Positions 1 through 5,442 of a stretch of 5,442 nucleotides of DNA are shown here, piece by piece; within the stretch, counting starts at the first letter, position 1, and each line of letters begins with the position of its first letter. The notes under the pieces were generated by a model. That model had not been told where the DNA came from. It saw only the letters and a program-made list of their open reading frames with translations, and made no database searches. A program made the translations under genes and the position numbers. Source of the DNA: Micrococcaceae bacterium UBA6021 (GTDB lineage: Bacteria > Actinomycetota > Actinomycetes > Actinomycetales > Micrococcaceae); NCBI GenBank assembly GCA_002427975.1, contig DIZT01000094.1, forward strand, positions 1-5,442, in the 5' to 3' direction.

Positions 1-728
1 AATTCCTGGTGGGGGTGCTTGCGTCCGCCCTGGGGCGGCACGGAGGCCACCGTTCCTTCGAGGATCTTCAGGAGGGCCTGCTGCACGCCCTCACCGGAGA
101 CATCCCGGGTGATGGAGGGGTTCTCGCTCTTGCGCGAAATCTTGTCGATTTCGTCAATGTAGATGATGCCCTGTTCGGCCTTCTTGACGTCGTAATCCGC
201 CGACTGGATGAGCTTGAGGAGGATATTCTCAACGTCCTCACCCACATAGCCGGCCTCGGTCAGTGCGGTGGCATCAGCAACGGCGAACGGAACGTTCAGC
301 CGGCGTGCCAGCGTCTGGGCGAGGTAGGTTTTGCCGCAGCCGGTGGGGCCGATCAGGAGGATGTTGGACTTGGCGATTTCGACGTCGTCGTGGTGACCGC
401 CCTCGGCGAGGCTGCCGCTCTTCGGGGCGTGGCCCGCCTGGATCCGCTTGTAGTGGTTGTAAACGGCGACGGCGAGGGAACGCTTGGCAGGCTCCTGGCC
501 TATGACGTATTCCTGCAGGAAGTCGAAGATCTCGCGGGGCTTGGGCAGTTCGAAGCTGCCCAGATCGGCGACTTCGGCGAGCTCTTCCTCAATGATCTCG
601 TTGCAGAGTTCAATGCATTCGTCGCAGATGTAGACACCTGGCCCGGCAATAAGCTTGCGTACCTGCTTCTGGCTCTTTCCGCAGAAAGAACACTTCAACA
701 GATCCGTGCTCTCGCCAATCCGAGCCAT
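1..728 (-). CDS. clpX: ClpX, ATP-binding unfoldase subunit of the Clp protease (N-terminal 242 codons, runs off the left edge)
   Basis: ClpX is a hexameric AAA+ unfoldase that recognises tagged or damaged cytoplasmic proteins, unfolds them with ATP and threads them into the ClpP chamber. The reading frame is open from the ATG at 728 to the window edge, and its start reads [20 protein letters not shown]. Visible in order are a zinc-binding domain with Cys13, Cys16, Cys35 and Cys38; the YVIGQ segment opening the AAA+ module near residue 74; Walker A GPTGCGKT at 127-134; the pore-1 loop GYVG at 160-163; Walker B with IIYIDEIDK at 188-196; and the pore-2 RKH loop at 236-238. The sensor motifs and the IGF loop that docks on ClpP lie outside the window. 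The start is supported by the Shine-Dalgarno AAGGGG at 741-736, seven bases upstream. It lies downstream of clpP2 on the same strand but is separated from it by a strong hairpin, so it may have its own transcript. The identification is essentially certain. Confidence 0.98.
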   Translation of the reverse strand, partial: MARIGESTDLLKCSFCGKSQKQVRKLIAGPGVYICDECIELCNEIIEEELAEVADLGSFELPKPREIFDFLQEYVIGQEPAKRSLAVAVYNHYKRIQAGHAPKSGSLAEGGHHDDVEIAKSNILLIGPTGCGKTYLAQTLARRLNVPFAVADATALTEAGYVGEDVENILLKLIQSADYDVKKAEQGIIYIDEIDKISRKSENPSITRDVSGEGVQQALLKILEGTVASVPPQGGRKHPHQE

Positions 729-855
729 ATATGAACCCCTTAGTATCTTGCTGCCGGGCAGCTGTGCACCGTTGCTGGAAAATCCGGACCTGCCTGGGAG
801 GGCCGGCCGTGACAACTTCCACTCTAGGTCACATTCGGCCTCAAGGGTGGAAAGA

Positions 856-900
856 GAAGGCCGGTGCGGCCCAAAAACAAACTGGACCGCACCGGCCTTC
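856..900 (-). terminator. Strong hairpin between clpP2 and clpX (terminator or attenuator)
   Basis: A perfect 14-bp inverted repeat (arms 856-869 and 887-900, GAAGGCCGGTGCGG and its complement) encloses a 17-base A/C-rich loop. It lies 11 bases past the clpP2 stop. On the minus strand it is followed by TCTTTCC, a weak pyrimidine/T tail; on the plus strand there is no T tail. This fits a factor-independent terminator of the clpP1-clpP2 transcript. With the poor U-tract, read-through into clpX is plausible, so it could equally be an attenuator or a 3'-end stabiliser that sets the ClpP:ClpX ratio. Confidence 0.75.
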
Positions 901-911
901 GAAGAGCCTTA

Positions 912-1571
912 CTACCTGGTAATTGCCTGCGGCTTCATCTTGCGGGAATCAAGGACCTGGTCAATGAGGCCGTAATCCAAGGCCTCCGCCGCGGTCAGGA
1001 TCTTGTCACGCTCGATGTCGTTATTGACCTGCTCCGAGGTGCGGCCCGAGTGGTGGGCCAGCGTGTCCTCAAGCCAGGCGCGCATCCGCATGACTTCAGC
1101 GGCCTGGATCTCAAGGTCCGATGCCTGGCCGCCCTGGCCGCCGGAGAGTGCCGGCTGGTGGATCAGGACACGGGCGTTGGGCAGGGCCAGCCGCTTGCCC
1201 GGTGTGCCGGCCGCGAGGATCACGGCGGCAGCACTAGCGGCCTGGCCGAGGCAGACGGTCTGGATCTCCGGGCGGATGTACGTCATGGTGTCGTAGATCG
1301 CGGTCATGGCGGTGAAGGAGCCGCCCGGGGAGTTGATGTACAGCGTGATGTCACGGTCCGGGTCGGTGGACTCGAGCACCAGCAGCTGGGCCATGACGTC
1401 GTCAGCGGAGGCGTCGTCGATCTGGACGCCGAGGAAGATGATGCGGTCCTCGAACAGCTTGGTGTACGGGTCCTGGCGCTTGAATCCATAAGGCGTGCGC
1501 TCTTCGAACTGGGGAAGTACGTAGCGGCTGGTCGGAAGGTTACCGGCAGTCGATCCGAAGTTGTAGTTCAT
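912..1571 (-). CDS. clpP2: ClpP2, ATP-dependent Clp protease proteolytic subunit
   Basis: This is a serine peptidase of family S14 and a ring subunit of the Clp protease. It has 219 residues, normal for the family. The triad is visible as Ser113 (in LGQAAS), His138 (in VLIHQP) and Asp185 (in NDIERDK), with the oxyanion/substrate strand YINSPGGS at 79-85. The GQAASAAA nucleophile region and the long conserved [28 protein letters not shown] stretch (39-62) resemble mycobacterial ClpP2 rather than ClpP1. In mycobacteria ClpP1 and ClpP2 form one homoheptameric ring each and stack as an active mixed tetradecamer; by inference the same holds here. The ATG at 1571 has AGGAG at 1584-1580 with eight bases of spacing. 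The gap to the upstream clpP1 stop is only 38 bases, so the two are surely cotranscribed. The stop is TAG at 914-912. Confidence 0.97.
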   Translation of the reverse strand: MNYNFGSTAGNLPTSRYVLPQFEERTPYGFKRQDPYTKLFEDRIIFLGVQIDDASADDVMAQLLVLESTDPDRDITLYINSPGGSFTAMTAIYDTMTYIRPEIQTVCLGQAASAAAVILAAGTPGKRLALPNARVLIHQPALSGGQGGQASDLEIQAAEVMRMRAWLEDTLAHHSGRTSEQVNNDIERDKILTAAEALDYGLIDQVLDSRKMKPQAITR

Positions 1572-1609
1572 TTTTGTTGCTCCTGATCTGAGTGTTCGAA
1601 AGTGCCGGG

Positions 1610-2260
1610 TTACTTCTCGGACGCCGACTCGCCGGAGGTACCGCTAGCGGTTCCGCCACCGCCGGAGACGGAACCGGCGTGGGCCGCGATCTTGTCGAAG
1701 AAGCCGTATTCGAGGGCCTCCGTGGCAGTGAACCACTTGTCGCGGTCGTTGTCCTTGAGGATGGTTTCCACCGCCTGGCCGGTCTGCTCCGCAGTCAGTT
1801 CAGCCATGACCTTCTTCATGTGGAGGATGAGCTCGGCCTGGATCTTGATGTCCGAGGCTGTGCCGCCGATGCCGCCGGAGGGCTGGTGCATCAGGACGCG
1901 GGCGTTAGGAGTGGCGTAGCGCTTGCCCTTGGTGCCGGAGGAGAGCAGGAACTGGCCCATGGAGGCTGCCAGGCCGGTGGCGACTGTGACGACGTCGTTC
2001 GTGATGAACTGCATGGTGTCATAGATGGCCATGCCCGCGGTCACGGAGCCGCCGGGAGAGTTGATGTAGAGGTAGATGTCCTTTTCCGGGTTCTCGGCGG
2101 ACAGGAGCAGCAACTGCGAGCAGATGGCGTTGGCGTTGTCGTCACGCACCTCGGAGCCCAGCCAGATGATCCGCTCTTTCAGGAGGCGGTTGTAGATGTA
2201 GTTGTCCTGGCTGGCCGGATCGACAGTCGCCATCCGGGGGGCCTCTGCGTGCTGTGACAT
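1610..2260 (-). CDS. clpP1: ClpP1, ATP-dependent Clp protease proteolytic subunit
   Basis: This is a second S14 Clp peptidase subunit of 216 residues, expected to pair with ClpP2 in the two-ring protease. Triad residues are Ser100 (in TGLAASMG), His125 (in VLMHQP) and Asp170 (in [10 protein letters not shown]), with YINSPGGS at 65-72. The ASMG nucleophile and the DRDKWFTA segment place it with actinobacterial ClpP1. The first 15-20 residues are probably a propeptide or flexible axial segment, as in characterised ClpPs. An unusual C-terminal tail (about 194-216) is rich in Gly, Ser, Ala and Thr and probably disordered; mycobacterial ClpP1, as I recall it, ends soon after the equivalent of residue 195. 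The ATG at 2260 is supported by GAGAGG at 2275-2270, nine bases away; a later Met at residue 10 is less likely. It is the first gene of the clpP1-clpP2 operon, with a ClgR-like box about 100 bases upstream. Confidence 0.97.
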   Translation of the reverse strand: MSQHAEAPRMATVDPASQDNYIYNRLLKERIIWLGSEVRDDNANAICSQLLLLSAENPEKDIYLYINSPGGSVTAGMAIYDTMQFITNDVVTVATGLAASMGQFLLSSGTKGKRYATPNARVLMHQPSGGIGGTASDIKIQAELILHMKKVMAELTAEQTGQAVETILKDNDRDKWFTATEALEYGFFDKIAAHAGSVSGGGGTASGTSGESASEK

Positions 2261-2355
2261 GTGTACTTACCTCTCGCTGGTGACGGTGACATCACTGAAC
2301 TTCACTACTTGGACACTAACCGGTTTGATCACCGATTTGTTCGCCGGAATCGCGC

Positions 2356-2373
2356 TGTTCGCTGACGGCGCAC
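2356..2373. promoter_or_regulatory. Putative ClgR operator upstream of clpP1
   Basis: The plus-strand sequence TGTTCGCTGACGGCGCAC contains CGCTGACGGCG, which fits the core CGCYNANRGCG that I recall for the actinobacterial ClgR regulator. Only one flanking base deviates from the extended WNNWCGCYNANRGCGWWS form. It sits 96-113 bases upstream of the clpP1 ATG, between the tig terminator and clpP1. ClgR is a HTH activator of clpP1P2 and clpC in Corynebacterium and Streptomyces, so position and target agree. No convincing -35/-10 pair is visible downstream, as might be expected of an activator-dependent promoter. The consensus is from memory and the site is untested. Confidence 0.5.
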
Positions 2374-2397
2374 GACCCCTGCGACTGCCCATTAACC

Positions 2398-2435
2398 AAG
2401 GCAGCCCCCGGACCAGTAGGTCCGGGGGCTGCCTT
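2398..2435 (-). terminator. Terminator hairpin after tig
   Basis: A 17-bp perfect stem (2398-2414 with 2419-2435, arms starting AAGGCAGCCCCCGGACC) closes a four-base loop AGTA, 22 bases downstream of the tig TAG stop. On the minus strand it is followed by GGTTAATGGG, with almost no T-run, as is common for actinobacterial terminators. On the plus strand the tail is TTTAG. It separates tig from the clpP1-clpP2 transcription unit, which therefore probably starts from its own promoter in 2261-2397. Confidence 0.85.
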
Positions 2436-2457
2436 TAGTCGCACTGCCAGGGGCGTG

Positions 2458-3819
2458 CTAGAACTTCACGGCTGCCGGGTCGTCACTCGGGCTGGCCTCG
2501 GCCTCAACGGCCGGAGCCTCTTCTTCGCCGCCGGGGCGGACGAAGTCGCTGAGGTCTACAGCCTTGCCGGCGGTGTCGGTCACGGTGGCCTGGCCCAGGA
2601 CAACGGCCAGTGCCTTCCGGCGGCGGACCTCGGAAACCATCATGGGAACCTGGCCGCTCTGATCGATGATCTGGGCGAACTGGTTCGGATCCATGCCGTA
2701 CTGGCTGGCAGCGCTGACGATGTAGTCGATCAGCTCAGCCTGGCTGACATTGACTTCTTCCTTTTCGGCAATGGCGTCGAGGATGACTTCATTCTGGAAG
2801 GCGCGGGCGGTGTTGGCCTTGACCTCTTCGCGGTGCTCCTCGGTGTCGTGTTCGCCTTCACCGTGGCCGTTGCCCTCCTTGAAGTGGGCTTCGAGCTGCT
2901 CTTCAACCACGGAGTCCGGAACCGGAACCTCAACGAGCTCAACGAGCTTGTCCAGGACCTTGTCGCGGGCCTCTACGCCCTGCTCAACGACCTTGGAACC
3001 GGCAGCCTGCTTGGCCAGGTCCTCGCGGAGTTCGGCAAGGGTGTCGAACTCGGAGGCCAGCTGGGCGAAGTCGTCGTTGGCCTCGGGAAGCTCGCGCTCC
3101 TTGACTGCCTTGACAACAACCTTCACCTGGGCGGACTCGCCGGCGTGGTCGCCGCCCACCAGGGTGGTTTCGAAGAGGGCGTCTTCGTCAACGCTGAGGC
3201 CGGTCACGGCCTCGTCCAGGCCCTCGAGCATGGTTTCCGTGCCCACCTGGTAGGACAAGCCGGACGCGGAATCAACGTCTTCGCCGTCAATGGTGGCGGT
3301 GATGTCGATGGTCAGGAAGTCGCCATCGGCGGCCGGGCGGTCCACGGACTTGAGCGTGCCGAAGCGGCCACGCAGTTCATCCAGGGCCTTGTCAACGTCT
3401 TCGTCGGAGGATTCTGCTGCGGCGACCTCGACCTTGATGCCGGCGTAGTCGGGCAGTTCAATCTCCGGACGGATGTCAACCTCGGCGTGGAACTTCAGTT
3501 CCCCGTCGGTGGAGGTGGGGTCCGGAACTTCGGTGATCTCCACCTCGGGACGGCTCAGCGGACGGATACCGGATTCCTGGACTGCTGCCTGGTACCAGCC
3601 GTTGAGGCCTTCGTTGATGGCCGTCTCCAGGACGTAGCCGCGGCCGACGCGCTGGTCGATCAGCTTGGAAGGGACCTTGCCCTTACGGAAGCCAGGGACC
3701 TGGATCTGCGAAGCAACAGTCTTGTATGCCTCGTCGATGCTGGGCTTCAATTCCTCAAAGGGGACCTCAACATTGAGCTTGACCCGCGTGGGGGTGAGGT
3801 TCTCGACAGCGCTCTTCAC
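2458..3819 (-). CDS. tig: Trigger factor, ribosome-associated chaperone and peptidyl-prolyl isomerase
   Basis: Trigger factor binds the ribosomal exit tunnel and shields nascent chains; its FKBP-type domain catalyses prolyl isomerisation (EC 5.2.1.8). The 453-residue protein has the expected three parts. The N-terminal ribosome-binding domain (about 1-115) carries the signature PGFRKGKVP at 42-50. The FKBP domain (about 150-243) shows GDFLTIDI near 166-173 and the [11 protein letters not shown] stretch near 198-208. The helical C-terminal substrate-binding cradle follows. Two features stand out: a His/Glu/Gly-rich stretch at about 312-332 inside the C-terminal domain, and an acidic Pro/Ala-rich tail from about 430. 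The start is GTG at 3819, not ATG, supported by AGGAG at 3834-3830. The gene lies downstream of tRNA-Pro on the same strand and upstream of clpP1, coupling folding and degradation genes physically. The stop is TAG at 2460-2458. Confidence 0.97.
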   Translation of the reverse strand: MKSAVENLTPTRVKLNVEVPFEELKPSIDEAYKTVASQIQVPGFRKGKVPSKLIDQRVGRGYVLETAINEGLNGWYQAAVQESGIRPLSRPEVEITEVPDPTSTDGELKFHAEVDIRPEIELPDYAGIKVEVAAAESSDEDVDKALDELRGRFGTLKSVDRPAADGDFLTIDITATIDGEDVDSASGLSYQVGTETMLEGLDEAVTGLSVDEDALFETTLVGGDHAGESAQVKVVVKAVKERELPEANDDFAQLASEFDTLAELREDLAKQAAGSKVVEQGVEARDKVLDKLVELVEVPVPDSVVEEQLEAHFKEGNGHGEGEHDTEEHREEVKANTARAFQNEVILDAIAEKEEVNVSQAELIDYIVSAASQYGMDPNQFAQIIDQSGQVPMMVSEVRRRKALAVVLGQATVTDTAGKAVDLSDFVRPGGEEEAPAVEAEASPSDDPAAVKF

Positions 3820-3829
3820 GGTCTAAGTA

Positions 3830-3834
3830 CTCCT
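3830..3834 (-). promoter_or_regulatory. Shine-Dalgarno AGGAG fixing the GTG start of tig
   Basis: AGGAG on the minus strand lies ten bases before the GTG at 3819-3817. No in-frame ATG occurs nearby, and the family's conserved first residues (MKSAVENL) begin exactly at this GTG, so the non-ATG start is well supported. Confidence 0.8.
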
Positions 3835-3870
3835 GGGTTTGTGGGATGGGTTTCTGCAAACGCATTTTCT

Positions 3871-3896
3871 GCCCAGGCCGTATGCACGGTCCGGGC
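3871..3896 (-). terminator. Imperfect hairpin between tRNA-Pro and tig
   Basis: The arms can form a stem of about ten pairs with one G-U and one A-C mismatch around a four-base loop GCAT. It begins eight bases after the tRNA-Pro 3' end on the minus strand. No T-run follows (AGAAAATG), so it is a weak terminator candidate. It could instead be a processing or attenuation element in a tRNA-Pro/tig read-through transcript. Confidence 0.35.
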
Positions 3897-3903
3897 CGCA
3901 GAG

Positions 3904-3978
3904 TCGGGGTGACAGGATTTGAACCTGCGACTTCCTGCTCCCAAAGCAGGCGCTCTAGCCAAGCTGAGCTACACCCCG
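3904..3978 (-). tRNA. tRNA-Pro (anticodon UGG)
   Basis: On the minus strand the acceptor stem CGGGGTG pairs perfectly with CACCCCG. The D arm is AGCTCAGCTTGGCTAGAGC. The anticodon stem-loop is CCTGC TTTGGGA GCAGG with anticodon TGG (UGG), reading CCA and by wobble other Pro codons. The T arm contains GGTTCAAATCC. The discriminator base is A at 3904. The CCA end is not encoded (CTC follows), so it must be added by tRNA nucleotidyltransferase. The gene is divergent from tRNA-Gly and upstream of tig on the same strand. Confidence 0.97.
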
Positions 3979-3992
3979 TAAGTGCACAGGCA

Positions 3993-3998
3993 AGTCTA
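3993..3998 (-). promoter_or_regulatory. Possible -10 element for tRNA-Pro
   Basis: TAGACT on the minus strand matches TATAAT at four of six positions and ends 15 bases before the tRNA 5' end, a suitable distance. The -35 region is poor (GTGCAA at 18 bases spacing), so this is a weak call. Confidence 0.3.
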
Positions 3999-4024
3999 CG
4001 GTCATCCGGGCGGTCTTTGCACAT

Positions 4025-4054
4025 TTGACACGTGGGGCATGAATTAGGTTTAGT
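4025..4054 (+). promoter_or_regulatory. Possible housekeeping promoter for tRNA-Gly
   Basis: A perfect -35 TTGACA (4025-4030) is followed after 18 bases by TTTAGT (4049-4054), four of six to TATAAT. It would start transcription near 4061 and give a leader of about 65 bases before the mature tRNA. A nearer TAAGCT at 4110-4115 lacks a -35 and is the alternative. Confidence 0.4.
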
Positions 4055-4125
4055 TGTATCCGGCTTCATCAGCCAGCCCGAAGAAACACAGAACAGCGGA
4101 TACACCAGCTAAGCTGTATTCTTCC

Positions 4126-4199
4126 GGGGACGTAGCTTAATGGTAAAGCCTCAGTCTTCCAAACTGATTACGCGGGTTCGATTCCCGTCGTCCCCTCCA
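4126..4199 (+). tRNA. tRNA-Gly (anticodon UCC), CCA encoded
   Basis: Acceptor stem GGGGACG pairs perfectly with CGTCCCC at 4189-4195, followed by discriminator T and an encoded CCA (4197-4199). The D arm reads AGCTTAATGGTAAAGC. The anticodon stem-loop CAGT CTTCCAA ACTG has anticodon TCC (UCC), reading GGA and GGG. The T arm is CGGGTTCGATTCCCG. It is the only plus-strand gene in the window and is followed at once by a strong terminator. Confidence 0.98.
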
Positions 4200-4200
4200 C

Positions 4201-4240
4201 AAAAGCAGGGCCCCTCGCTGAGGGGCCCTGCTTTTTTATT
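4201..4240. terminator. Bidirectional rho-independent terminator between tRNA-Gly and nei
   Basis: A perfect 15-bp stem (4201-4215 with 4221-4235) closes the loop CGCTG. On the plus strand it ends in TTTTTTATTT, a classic U-tract ending the tRNA-Gly transcript two bases after CCA. On the minus strand the A-run at 4201-4204 becomes TTTT, so the same hairpin can end the rpiB-nei transcript, whose stop codon is about 16 bases away. It is the only hairpin in the window with a full U-tract. Confidence 0.92.
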
Positions 4241-4255
4241 TGGCTGACTTTGTTG

Positions 4256-5175
4256 CTACTGCTGACAGCCGGGGCACCAGTAGAGCTTGCGGCCGACCAT
4301 TTCGGTGATGGCCACCGGCACGGCACAGACCCGGCAGGGCTGCCCCTCACGCTTGTACACAAAGTGGGCGTCGCCGCCCGGGGGCAGGACCGCCCCTGGC
4401 TCCCAGTAATCCGGCTCCCAATACACCTGCGGTGTAGTGATGATCCGTCCGTCGCGGACGCCGTCGGCCATTACTGCGGCCGTATCGTCCCACAAAAGTC
4501 CGGCGGCGCTGCTGGATAGGGCAGTGCCCGGAAGCCACGGATCCAGGCGCTGGCGGAACAGCACTTCGGCCCGGTAGACGTTCCCGACGCCGGCAATCAC
4601 CTTCTGGTCCATCAGCAGCGCCGCGACGGGCGACTTACGGGCCTGCAGCCCCGCCACAAAGCGGGCCCTGTCCGTGGGAAGGTGGTGCAGCGGATCCGGC
4701 CCGAGCCGGGCCAGGACGGCCCGCGCTTCCGCCTCGGTGATGGCCGCGCAGGTGGTGGCACCGCGCAGGTCCGCCCAGCCATGCCGGCTGACCAGCCGGA
4801 CGCGCACGGCGCCCCGGGGCTCGGGAGGGCCTGCGTACTCAGCCGGCCCGGCGTCGTCGACAATTCCGCGGTCGTCGAAAACCTCGCGCTCCCCGATCTT
4901 CCGCGGGGCGCCGATGCTGGAGGCCCCGCGGAACGTGGCGTCGCCGCCGAAATCCCAGGCACCGTAGAGCCCCAGGTGGACGTGCAGCACCACGGCGTGG
5001 TCAAAGTGCAGGAAGAGGTGCTTGCCGTGGGCGCGCGAATCCGTCAGGACCTGGCCGTCCAGCAGGGCCGCACCGGCGGCGAACCTGCCCTGCGGGCTGC
5101 TGACGGACAGTGGCTCGCCGGAAAAGACGTCCCCGAACTGTTGGGCCAGGCGGCGGACTGAATGCCCTTCGGGCA

Positions 5176-5176
<1 letters not shown>
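4256..5176 (-). CDS. nei: Nei/Fpg-family DNA glycosylase/AP lyase (endonuclease VIII type, Nei1-like)
   Basis: This is a base-excision repair enzyme that removes oxidised bases and nicks the abasic site by beta/delta elimination. The chemistry is readable: Pro2 (the N-terminal Schiff-base nucleophile after Met removal) and Glu3 in MPEGHS; Lys52 in AHGKHLF; HVHLGLYG at 65-72; the helix-two-turn-helix region LGPDPL (158-163) to DQKVIAGVGNVYRAE (190-204); and a C-terminal zinc finger with Cys281, Cys284, Cys301 and Cys304, with Arg296 of the GRKLYWCPGC strand. The HVHLGLYG and AGVGNVYR contexts resemble mycobacterial Nei1 (Rv2464c) from memory, so an endonuclease VIII role is favoured over MutM; exact substrate preference cannot be read. 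The start must be the GTG at 5176 because Pro must follow directly. That GTG shares one base with the rpiB TAG stop, indicating translational coupling; a GAGG lies at 5190-5187. At 306 residues it is somewhat long, owing to an insertion at about 75-120. Confidence 0.93.

Positions 5177-5442
<266 letters not shown>

Noticed and set aside
9..734. A 241-codon plus-strand open frame opposite clpX
   Set aside because: The minus strand encodes unmistakable ClpX; the plus frame is a composition artefact.
801..808. Eight-base palindrome GGCCGGCC upstream of clpX
   Set aside because: Expected by chance at this GC content; it is not repeated elsewhere in the window or linked to a feature.
808..833. 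Inverted repeat TGTGAC...GTCACG upstream of clpX resembling a CRP/GlxR site
   Set aside because: The half-sites are 14 or more bases apart, not the six of TGTGA-N6-TCACA, so it does not fit that family.
864..2257. Two plus-strand open frames of about 220-240 codons opposite clpP2 and clpP1
   Set aside because: Both are antisense shadows of clear clpP genes with intact catalytic triads; no ribosome binding site or family motif was seen.
2455..3912. A 485-codon open frame on the plus strand opposite tig
   Set aside because: It mirrors the tig coding frame. High G/C at third positions of tig removes stop codons from the opposite strand; the predicted protein is a Leu/Gly/Val/Asp-rich shadow with no recognisable domain, and it runs on into the tRNA region.
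3767..4105. A 112-codon minus-strand open frame crossing tRNA-Pro and the start of tig
   Set aside because: It reads through a complete tRNA gene and its flanks; the SGCSSAWLERLLWEQEVAG-like peptide is the typical false translation of a tRNA.
3904..4199. Possible integration (att) site at the tRNA genes
   Set aside because: No duplicated tRNA 3' segment, integrase or foreign-composition DNA is present next to either tRNA.
4168..4362. A 64-codon minus-strand open frame across the tRNA-Gly 3' end and terminator
   Set aside because: The TGIEPA ending is a common artefact of translating a tRNA T-arm backwards; it also overlaps the glycosylase gene in the wrong frame.

Overview
The window looks like ordinary core chromosome from a high-GC actinobacterium, most likely the Arthrobacter/Pseudarthrobacter group (Micrococcaceae). 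The evidence is the strong G/C bias at third codon positions, a two-gene clpP1-clpP2 pair, an actinobacterial (Glu-type) RpiB, and the gene order rpiB - nei/fpg - tRNAs - tig - clpP1 - clpP2 - clpX. That order parallels the mycobacterial Rv2465c-Rv2457c neighbourhood as I remember it. The genus is an inference from protein similarity and was not tested by a search.

Layout, read along the minus strand from the right edge. (1) The last 88 codons of rpiB enter from the right edge. Its TAG stop shares one base with the GTG start of a Nei/Fpg-type DNA glycosylase gene (5176 to 4256). (2) A strong bidirectional hairpin terminator at 4201-4240 closes this pair and also ends a plus-strand tRNA-Gly(UCC) at 4126-4199. 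(3) A short divergent intergenic region (3979-4125) separates tRNA-Gly from a minus-strand tRNA-Pro(UGG) at 3904-3978. (4) tig (trigger factor) starts 84 bases downstream of tRNA-Pro at a GTG, and ends with a GC-rich hairpin at 2398-2435. (5) clpP1 (2260 to 1610) and clpP2 (1571 to 912) form a tight operon, preceded by a sequence resembling the ClgR operator of actinobacteria. (6) After clpP2, a perfect 14-bp hairpin (856-900) separates it from clpX, whose first 242 codons run off the left edge.

The left three-quarters is a protein quality-control block. Trigger factor meets nascent chains at the ribosome. ClpP1 and ClpP2 should assemble into a mixed two-ring peptidase. ClpX is the ATP-driven unfoldase that recognises substrates and feeds them to it. 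The right quarter holds unrelated housekeeping functions: pentose phosphate isomerisation, oxidised-base repair and two tRNAs.

I found no mobile element, CRISPR array, prophage or attachment site, and no undescribed system. All intergenic gaps are below 200 bases. The points worth a second look are regulatory (the ClgR-like box, the clpP2/clpX hairpin and the tRNA-Pro/tig junction) plus lineage-specific insertions or tails in Nei, trigger factor and ClpP1.
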